Shown here: positions 1-3,116 of the stretch, one piece after another | Layout: each line of letters begins with the position of its first letter | How positions within the stretch are numbered: the stretch's first letter is position 1 | Source: a virus | Length of the DNA stretch: 20,442 nucleotides | Reading direction: 5' to 3' (one strand) | Virus record (IMG/VR): IMGVR_UViG_3300012268_000006 | Coordinates: 1-20,442 of that record | Notes under the pieces: generated by a model | Seen by the model: only the letters and a program-made list of their open reading frames with translations | Databases searched by the model: none | Told to the model about the DNA's origin: nothing | Program-made: the position numbers and the translations under genes

Positions 1-233
1 ATTGATCCTTTCCTGATGGTCCATTCAATGACGAATGGTCCGAGTTGAAGTTGATGGTGACTCCACCAGAACCCATGAAGGGTTGTTTTGAAGGAGTAAT
101 AGTCGAGTGACCATGGTCCCCAACGATAGTAGTTGTTGAGAGTCACACGCTCTTTCCACCAACTCTCCTCAAGGTCGATTTGACGTTGAGAGATGAGCTT
201 TGGGAAACGCATTTCCTGGTTGAAGTTAAGCAT
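1..233 (-). CDS. Unknown small protein, 3' end beyond window
   Basis: Leftward reading frame starting at ATG 233-231 and still open at base 1, so at least 77 residues. The start has a good Shine-Dalgarno (AAGGAAGGA, about 8 nt upstream), and it overlaps the end of the preceding gene by 8 nt, the usual sign of translational coupling. The visible product starts MLNFNQEMRF and is very rich in aromatic residues (several WW, YY and FW pairs). There is no signal peptide or clear membrane segment. I do not recognise the family. Its position at the end of a three-gene leftward operon beside the tRNA cluster suggests a phage accessory or structural protein, but nothing more specific can be supported. 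Confidence 0.6.
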   Translation of the reverse strand, partial: MLNFNQEMRFPKLISQRQIDLEESWWKERVTLNNYYRWGPWSLDYYSFKTTLHGFWWSHHQLQLGPFVIEWTIRKGS

Positions 234-552
234 TTTTAAGTCCTTCCTTATGGTTGATTATTTCGTTGATGAGCACAACATCGTTTAGTTTCTTCGAGCA
301 GATATGCCCGAACTTGACGGTGAACTCACCTTGGTCACGAATGTCCTCCATTGAGGTGTAAACGATCATCTGGATGAGTGGGATGAAGCTCACATGGTAT
401 GGGATTCCGAGGATGGATACAAAACGGATGCTGTACGTGTCACACAGGTCAACTGTGGTTGATCCTGCAAGCTGGGTAGCTGAGGTCATGGGCGATGTGC
501 TCCTACGAGGCTGGTTACGAGGCTGGTTTGAGGGTTGATAGCTATCTATCAT
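226..552 (-). CDS. Unknown phage protein, 108 aa
   Basis: Leftward ORF ending in TAA at 226-228. I place the start at ATG 552-550 (MIDSYQPSNQ) because GGAG lies about 9 nt upstream. The longer in-frame GTG start at 576 has no convincing ribosome-binding site. The N-terminal 25 residues are polar and low in complexity (Q, N, P, R, S). The remainder is mixed alpha/beta in character, with a hydrophobic stretch around the IPYHVSFIPLIQMIVY segment and a basic C-terminus. It sits between two other small leftward genes and overlaps the next one (ATGCTTAA junction). No family is recognised. It could be a small virion or tail-assembly protein, but this is a guess from context. Confidence 0.6.
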   Translation of the reverse strand: MIDSYQPSNQPRNQPRRSTSPMTSATQLAGSTTVDLCDTYSIRFVSILGIPYHVSFIPLIQMIVYTSMEDIRDQGEFTVKFGHICSKKLNDVVLINEIINHKEGLKNA

Positions 553-596
553 AGACGAAGTCTCCGACGCCTCCACGAGAGAGACGCCGGATTGGT

Positions 597-848
597 TTAC
601 CAGTCGGCTACGACTGCGTCGTACTGAGCCTTCAGTTTATCGGATGCTTCCAGTTCGTCTGCGACGTCTTGGTTGAATCTCGCTACGCTGAGTTGTGCAG
701 CAGTGGTGGTGGTTTTGGTGATGCGTTTGTGGTTTTCCTCCACATAATGGTTGGCAATATCGAGACCTTTTCCAACGGTTGATACTGAGTCAGTAGCTGT
801 GTTGACGGTGGTCTGGACTAGCTTGGACATTGAGTCGAGCATGGACAT
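597..848 (-). CDS. Unknown helical protein, 83 aa
   Basis: Leftward ORF from ATG 848-846 to TAA 597-599, preceded by a near-perfect Shine-Dalgarno (TAGGAGGT, 7 nt spacing), which makes this the best-supported start of the left operon. The product is predicted helical, rich in T, A, V and D, and includes a run of four threonines at about residues 46-49. It has no membrane segment. It is the first gene of the leftward operon, and the long non-coding region upstream (849-1574), with its tandem 55-bp-spaced repeats, is the likely source of its promoter. Function unknown. Confidence 0.65.
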   Translation of the reverse strand: MSMLDSMSKLVQTTVNTATDSVSTVGKGLDIANHYVEENHKRITKTTTTAAQLSVARFNQDVADELEASDKLKAQYDAVVADW

Positions 849-1017
849 GGGTGATACCTCCTACGGTATGGTTGATGGCAAAACGCCAATGGACCCAGAG
901 GGTCAGCGACAGTGGATGTAGAGAGTGTAGGATAATAAGGGGGGGCATAGCTGTACTGGAGAACGAAGACCGGGGGGGTCTGATCTGGGAGTGTACCTCC
1001 AGTGTACAAAACACCTG

Positions 1018-1112
1018 CCTCTGTCGATACATGTAATAATTTGAGAATATAAATTTTGAAAAATACCCTACACCTTTGTCGATACATACTAAGTTTTTCA
1101 AATATAAATTTA
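1018..1112. promoter_or_regulatory. Tandem 55-bp-spaced promoter/operator-like repeats
   Basis: Two copies of CCTYTGTCGATACAT occur at 1018-1032 and 1073-1087, exactly 55 bp apart. Each is followed after 13 bp by AATATAAATTT (from 1046 and from 1101). The conserved blocks and fixed internal spacing in otherwise diverged, AT-rich DNA suggest a protein-binding site or phage-type promoter used twice. Direction is unresolved: read leftward, the order is TATATT-like block, 13 bp, then ATGTATCGACA, and they would drive the genes ending at 848. No good sigma70 pair fits both copies. Confidence 0.5.
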
Positions 1113-1160
1113 TGATTTGGAGCGCATAAGCGAGTTTTATGATTTGGGTATTATATGCTC

Positions 1161-1241
1161 GGATACTTATTAATTCTCGACATTTTCATAACTCCGTGCT
1201 GCGCACTCCGTTATGAAATTCTCTCGAATTAATAAGTATCC
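1161..1241. repeat. 81-nt nested palindrome (long hairpin)
   Basis: The inverted repeat is perfectly symmetric about base 1201. The outer arms GGATACTTATTAATTC (1161-1176) and its complement (1226-1241) are 16 bp without mismatch. After a symmetric 7x7 internal loop come TTTCATAAC/GTTATGAAA (1184-1192 with 1210-1218). After a 3x3 loop come GTGC/GCAC (1196-1199 with 1203-1206) around TGC. In total 29 pairs are in register. There is no T-tract on either side, so it is not a standard terminator. It could be an operator, cruciform, insulator or RNA hairpin. Confidence 0.75.
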
Positions 1242-1307
1242 TCGATCATCCAGGGAATGGGACATTCGGGGTTGTCGAGGAGTCTTTCCGCGAAAGGCGA
1301 CGAGACT

Positions 1308-1329
1308 GCGAAGGTTCCGCTACCTTCGC
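1308..1329 (+). other. Stable hairpin in tRNA leader region
   Basis: GCGAAGGT (1308-1315) pairs perfectly with ACCTTCGC (1322-1329) over a TCCGCT loop. A smaller hairpin, CTTTC-CGC-GAAAG, lies just upstream and GTTCAT/ATGAAC (1335-1348) just downstream. The cluster of three hairpins suggests a structured transcript or weak terminator, but no U-run follows, so the function is open. Confidence 0.4.
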
Positions 1330-1540
1330 CTCTTGTTCATTTATGAACATAGCTGTGCCAAGCTCTGTCCCCCTGGGGCCGGGCCGACCCACCTCCGTGG
1401 TATGGATTTTGAGGGTGAGCCTGTCAAGTTTTTGAAACAGAACAAATGACCTGTTTGGAGGCAGATACGTAGGACAATGTTCTGCTTTCCTTGGTTCAGA
1501 GAGAACATATGTTCTGCCTCAGATACTAAATGCAGAACGA

Positions 1541-1568
1541 TTGACTTATTTTCATGGTTCTCTATATG
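1541..1568 (+). promoter_or_regulatory. Sigma70-like promoter for rightward tRNA array
   Basis: TTGACT (1541-1546) and TATATG (1563-1568) are separated by 16 bp. Transcription from it would start around 1574-1576, essentially at the first base of the first tRNA (1575), so the array could be made with almost no leader. This is inferred from the consensus match only. Confidence 0.5.
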
Positions 1569-1574
1569 AGGGGG

Positions 1575-1648
1575 TGCGAGCTGGTGTAGTGGTAACACGG
1601 AGAGTTCATGCCTCTCAGCTATGGGTTCGATTCCCATGTTCGCAACCA
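1575..1648 (+). tRNA. tRNA-Met (CAT)
   Basis: Acceptor TGCGAGC/GTTCGCA (one G-T pair), D-arm GTGT-AGTGGTA-ACAC, anticodon stem GAGAG/CTCTC with loop TTCATGC (anticodon CAT at 1607-1609), T-arm ATGGG-TTCGATT-CCCAT, A73 and encoded CCA (1646-1648). The fold is canonical. Position 37 is G rather than the usual A. The CAT anticodon cannot by itself separate elongator Met from lysidine-modified Ile. T1-A72 pairing argues against initiator Met. Confidence 0.9.
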
Positions 1649-1654
1649 ACAGAT

Positions 1655-1730
1655 GGGGTCGCATGTTCCAAGGGGGCGACGATGCTTTGCAAGCACTGTG
1701 TGAGGGGTTCGATTCCCTTCGACTCCACCA
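1655..1730 (+). tRNA. tRNA-Ala (TGC), atypical D-arm
   Basis: Acceptor GGGGTCG/CGACTCC includes the G3-U70 pair that is the main alanine identity element, with A73 and encoded CCA. The anticodon loop TTTGCAA gives TGC (1688-1690). The anticodon stem GATGC/GCACT has one A-C mismatch. The T-arm AGGGG-TTCGATT-CCCTT is standard. The D-region CATGTTCCAAGGGGGCGAC has the normal 19-nt length but does not form a standard four-pair D-stem; a GTTC/GGGC alternative with a tiny loop is possible. Confidence 0.8.
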
Positions 1731-1752
1731 AAGGATTCTTACCCTATGACAG

Positions 1753-1827
1753 ATCCATGTGACGACTGGTCGAAGATGCCGGTGAAAAAACCTGAAGAGC
1801 GGGGTTCGATTCCTCGCACCGATGCCA
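1753..1827 (+). tRNA. Degenerate tRNA-like element, identity unclear
   Basis: The 3' half is convincing: T-arm CGGGG-TTCGATT-CCTCG (1800-1816), seven acceptor bases CACCGAT, G73 and CCA at 1825-1827. The 5' half is poor. ATCCATG at 1753-1759 pairs only 5 of 7 with the acceptor. The putative anticodon stem CCGG/CCTG encloses an 8-nt A-rich loop in which GAA follows a T, but an intact Phe(GAA) tRNA exists elsewhere in the window. CGGTG (1780-1784) can instead pair with CACCG (1817-1821). Probably a decayed tRNA or an acceptor/T-arm minihelix. Confidence 0.4.
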
Positions 1828-1857
1828 ACTTTCGCGCATCTAAGATACGAATAAGTT

Positions 1858-1933
1858 GGAAGATGATCCGGCCCGGTTGCTAACCAGTTGGCCCCTTGAA
1901 TGGGGTGGGGATCAAGACCTCCATCTTCCGCCA
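1858..1933 (+). tRNA. tRNA-Ser (GCT) lacking a normal D-arm
   Basis: The acceptor GGAAGAT/ATCTTCC pairs perfectly, with G73 (typical of Ser) and encoded CCA. The anticodon loop TTGCTAA gives GCT (1879-1881). A long variable arm CCCC-TTGAAT-GGGG is present, as expected for a class II serine tRNA. Only 12 nt separate the acceptor from the anticodon loop, where about 24 are normal, so after the anticodon stem only about 7 nt remain for the D-arm. The T-loop reads ATCAAGA, with A where T54 is expected. The tRNA is otherwise well formed, so this looks like a D-armless tRNA rather than random decay. Confidence 0.75.
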
Positions 1934-1934
1934 T

Positions 1935-2012
1935 GCTCCCCTAGCCCAATTGGTAGGAGGCGGCTGGTTCAAAACCAGTACAGTCCCGGTTCGAATCCGG
2001 GGGGGAGTACCA
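1935..2012 (+). tRNA. tRNA-Leu (CAA anticodon), class I body
   Basis: Acceptor GCTCCCC/GGGGAGT, D-arm beginning GCCC with a GG-containing loop, anticodon stem GCTGG/CCAGT with loop TTCAAAA (anticodon CAA at 1970-1972), perfect T-arm CCCGG-TTCGAAT-CCGGG, A73 and encoded CCA. The anticodon reads the Leu codon TTG and A73 fits leucine, but the variable region is only 5 nt (ACAGT) whereas bacterial leucine tRNAs normally have a long variable arm. Charging specificity is therefore less certain than the fold. Confidence 0.8.
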
Positions 2013-2017
2013 ATAAC

Positions 2018-2104
2018 GGATGGTCCTGCTGTGTGGACGGCAAGCCGGTTTGAACCCGGTATGGCTCCGAGAGGATGAGGGTTCGACTCCTTGGCCATCC
2101 GCCA
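2018..2104 (+). tRNA. tRNA-Ser (TGA)
   Basis: Acceptor GGATGGT/GCCATCC, D-arm TGCT-GTGTGGAC-GGCA, anticodon stem GCCGG/CCGGT with loop TTTGAAC (anticodon TGA at 2051-2053), long variable arm ATGGCTCCGAGAGGAT, T-arm GAGGG-TTCGACT-CCTTG with one mismatch, G73 and encoded CCA. A canonical class II serine tRNA, in contrast to the D-armless Ser(GCT) two genes upstream. Confidence 0.88.
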
Positions 2105-2108
2105 AATT

Positions 2109-2183
2109 GATCGTGTGGCTCGAATGTAAGGCGCTTCCCTGCAAAGGAAGAGGATGCAGGTGCGAGTCCTGTCACGATCTCCA
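2109..2183 (+). tRNA. tRNA-Cys (GCA), unusual elbow
   Basis: Acceptor GATCGTG/CACGATC is perfect. T73 is the cysteine discriminator, followed by encoded CCA. Anticodon loop CTGCAAA gives GCA (2141-2143) on a perfect CTTCC/GGAAG stem. The D-loop (GAATGTA) has no GG dinucleotide, and the T-loop is TGCGAGT, with G instead of T at position 55. Last gene of the rightward array; its CCA ends 6 bp before the CCA end of the opposing array. Confidence 0.88.
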
Positions 2184-2189
2184 TAATCT

Positions 2190-2264
2190 TGGCTGGGGCG
2201 GTAGGATTCGAACCTACGAATGACGGGATCAAAGCCCGATGCCTTACCGCTTGGCGACGCCCCA
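2190..2264 (-). tRNA. tRNA-Gln (TTG)
   Basis: Read leftward: acceptor TGGGGCG/CGCCCCA perfect, D-arm GCC...GGC with GCGG in the loop, anticodon stem TCGGG/CCCGT with loop CTTTGAT (TTG), T-arm GTAGG-TTCGAAT-CCTAC perfect, G73, and CCA encoded at 2192-2190. Canonical. Last gene of the leftward array, facing the tRNA-Cys tail to tail. Confidence 0.92.
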
Positions 2265-2271
2265 ACAACCT

Positions 2272-2345
2272 TGGTACTAGGCAAAGGATTTGAACCTTCC
2301 TGACAACGGTTCACAACCGTGTCCCCTAACCCGTAGGAGCCTAGC
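2272..2345 (-). tRNA. tRNA-His (GTG), A73 and no G-1
   Basis: Acceptor GCTAGGC/GCCTAGT, T-arm GAAGG-TTCAAAT-CCTTT, anticodon loop TTGTGAA (GTG at 2314-2312), encoded CCA. The discriminator is A and the base before position 1 is T, so the G-1/C73 pair used by most bacterial His tRNAs is absent. Alphaproteobacterial tRNA-His is known for A73 and lack of G-1, which makes this a host clue. The D-stem CCTA/TAGG sits one base closer to the acceptor than usual. Confidence 0.85.
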
Positions 2346-2360
2346 ATATTCTTTCGTCTC

Positions 2361-2468
2361 TGGCCCAAGGGACTGGATTTGCACCAGTATCTCCGGGTCA
2401 ACCACCCGGTATCCTATCTGTCGGGACGATGGGTAGACCCACAATCACCTATGTTAGAAGACCCTTGG
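2361..2468 (-). tRNA. tRNA with GTT-like anticodon and 32-nt insertion
   Basis: Read leftward from 2468: CCAAGGG (2468-2462) pairs perfectly with CCCTTGG (2371-2365), then G73 and encoded CCA (2363-2361). Inside are D-arm GTCC-CGACAGATA-GGAT, anticodon arm CCGGG-TGGTTGA-CCCGG, variable AGAT and T-arm ACTGG-TGCAAAT-CCAGT. Between acceptor and D-arm lie 32 extra nt bounded by TC on both sides and containing the hairpin TGGG-TCTA-CCCA; removing them leaves a standard 73-nt tRNA. Anticodon by position is GTT (Asn), but position 33 is G instead of T. The alternative, an uninterrupted tRNA ending at 2433, pairs only 4 of 7 acceptor bases. Confidence 0.65.
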
Positions 2469-2474
2469 AAGGTC

Positions 2475-2549
2475 TGGTGTGACAAGATGGATTCGAACCA
2501 CCGACGCTCTGGCCTTCAACCAGACGCTCTACCCCTGAGCTACTGTCAC
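2475..2549 (-). tRNA. tRNA-Phe (GAA)
   Basis: Canonical fold: acceptor GTGACAG/TTGTCAC, D-arm GCTC-AGGGGTA-GAGC, anticodon stem TCTGG/CCAGA with loop TTGAAGG (GAA), T-arm GGTGG-TTCGAAT-CCATC, A73 and encoded CCA. Positions 37-38 are GG instead of the more common AA. Confidence 0.93.
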
Positions 2550-2554
2550 AATCT

Positions 2555-2631
2555 TGGTGTACCGGCAGGGATTCGAACCAAGAGCTTTACGGTTAACAGC
2601 CGTACCCCCCTGCCAATAGGGGCCGTGGAGA
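2555..2631 (-). tRNA. tRNA-Asn (GTT), mispaired acceptor
   Basis: Anticodon arm TACGG-CTGTTAA-CCGTA is perfect and gives GTT. The D-arm CCCC/GGGG with a GG-containing loop is good, and the T-loop TTCGAAT and encoded CCA are present. However, the 3' acceptor CCGGTAC has no matching 5' strand at the expected position (TCTCCAC pairs 2 of 7), and the T-stem CTTGG/CCCTG has two mismatches. A73 replaces the G73 usual for Asn. It may be a decaying gene, or one needing repair of its acceptor. Confidence 0.65.
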
Positions 2632-2642
2632 ACAATTAAATA

Positions 2643-2717
2643 TGGCCTTCCCCCAAAGAATCGAACTCTGCATTACGGGTTCGTAGCCCAAAAGCCGGAA
2701 ACACCACCGGGGGGAAG
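2643..2717 (-). tRNA. tRNA-Arg (ACG)
   Basis: Acceptor CTTCCCC/GGGGAAG perfect, D-arm CCGG-TGGTGTTT-CCGG (shifted two bases toward the acceptor), anticodon stem TTGGG/CCCGT with loop CTACGAA (ACG, expected to be read as inosine by host TadA), T-arm CAGAG-TTCGATT-CTTTG, G73, encoded CCA. Confidence 0.88.
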
Positions 2718-2719
2718 AT

Positions 2720-2796
2720 TGGTCTCTCTGGTAGGATTTGAACCTACGATCTTCTGGTCCCAAACCAGACGACTTACCAGACTAGCCTACAGAGAG
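2720..2796 (-). tRNA. tRNA-Pro (TGG)
   Basis: Acceptor CTCTCTG/CAGAGAG perfect, D-arm GGCT...AGTC with CTGG in the loop, anticodon stem TCTGG/CCAGA with loop TTTGGGA (TGG at 2762-2760), T-arm GTAGG-TTCAAAT-CCTAC perfect, A73, encoded CCA. Canonical. Confidence 0.93.
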
Positions 2797-2800
2797 ATAT

Positions 2801-2876
2801 TGGTGCCGCCACGAAGAGTCGAACTCCGGACATCCTCTTTACAAGAGAGGCGCTCTACCAACTGAGCTATGACGGC
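2801..2876 (-). tRNA. tRNA-Thr (TGT)
   Basis: Acceptor GCCGTCA/TGGCGGC, D-arm GCTC-AGTTGGTA-GAGC, anticodon stem CCTCT/AGAGG with loop CTTGTAA (TGT at 2843-2841), T-arm CGGAG-TTCGACT-CTTCG, A73, encoded CCA. Canonical. First gene of the leftward array; only 3 nt separate its CCA end (2801) from the 5' base of tRNA-Pro, so the array is processed from one transcript. Confidence 0.94.
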
Positions 2877-2910
2877 GAAATGGGGGGGAGGGAATTTTCC
2901 TTATTCATCT

Positions 2911-2952
2911 ACTCACCCCGGTTATGAGAGGGTGAGTACAAGCGTCTCACCC
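2911..2952 (-). promoter_or_regulatory. Competing hairpins in leftward tRNA leader
   Basis: Three complementary segments occur in order: ACTCACCC (2911-2918), GGGTGAGT (2930-2937) and CTCACCC (2946-2952). The middle one can pair perfectly with either neighbour (8 bp or 7 bp), giving two mutually exclusive hairpins 35-60 nt upstream of tRNA-Thr on the leftward transcript. This resembles an attenuator or processing signal, but no T-tract follows either form. The rest of 2877-3040 has no gene I can support. Confidence 0.45.
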
Positions 2953-3037
2953 GATCATGTCGGTTGATTTGGTCGCTTGGTAAACTGATGAATAGTGTTT
3001 TCCATGAGGGGTACTTACTTCCTTGGTTCAGACCCGT

Positions 3038-3065
3038 CAACAGAAAAGGGAGGCCGAAGCCCCCC
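3038..3065 (-). terminator. Rho-independent terminator of leftward operon
   Basis: On the leftward strand GGGGGGC (3065-3059) pairs with GCCTCCC (3054-3048) around a TTCG tetraloop, followed by TTTTCTGTT. The C(UUCG)G loop and the T-run make this a strong intrinsic terminator. It lies about 50 nt after the stop of the last gene of the 5652-3117 operon and separates that operon from the leftward tRNA array. Confidence 0.85.
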
Positions 3066-3116
3066 TGATCCGAGATATATGATCACCTCCATGTAAGAGG
3101 ACAGCCAACCTCTATG

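Larger units (their letters stand above)
849..1574. other. Long intergenic region with repeats and hairpins
   Basis: About 725 bp lie between the leftward operon and the first rightward tRNA. Short ORFs occur here but lack ribosome-binding sites and plausible composition. The region holds G-runs (941-947, 971-977), a small hairpin AGACC/GGTCT at 967-981, the two promoter-like repeats (1018-1112), a 12-nt direct repeat TTTATGATTTGG at 1109-1120 and 1136-1147, the 81-nt palindrome (1161-1241), stem-loops at 1308-1329 and 1335-1348, an 8-bp long-range pairing GAGGCAGA/TCTGCCTC (1458-1465 with 1513-1520) and the palindrome GAACATATGTTC at 1503-1514. It is probably a regulatory hub for two divergent transcripts, possibly including a structured RNA. 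Confidence 0.6.

Noticed and set aside
790-1101. Small ORFs on both strands upstream of the leftward operon
   Set aside because: No ribosome-binding site, odd composition, and they overlap the start of a better gene or the promoter-like repeats.
1213-1449. Rightward 78-codon ORF
   Set aside because: It begins within an arm of the 81-nt palindrome and covers hairpins; no ribosome-binding site.
1858-1933. Reading CCCC-TTGAAT-GGGG as the anticodon arm (TGA)
   Set aside because: It would leave almost no variable region and a 6-nt loop; the GCT reading explains the long variable arm better.
1341-1934. Leftward 197-codon ORF across the tRNA array
   Set aside because: It is antisense to four well-formed tRNAs, its product is low-complexity and has no ribosome-binding site.
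1880-2639. Several overlapping ORFs on both strands over the tRNA genes
   Set aside because: They are translations of tRNA sequence; repeated GFEP, SNPH or DSNRR-like strings come from T-arm sequences.
2955-3005. 16-codon leftward mini-ORF after an AAGGAAG site
   Set aside because: Could be a leader peptide, but spacing is long (about 12 nt), it is very short and it has no regulatory codon run.
3012-3040. Possible leftward promoter TTGACG with TAAGTA
   Set aside because: The -10 match is poor (2 of 6), so the promoter of the leftward tRNA array remains unidentified.
849-3116. CRISPR array or retron in the non-coding regions
   Set aside because: Repeats are only two copies, without regular spacers, and no cas or reverse transcriptase gene is present.
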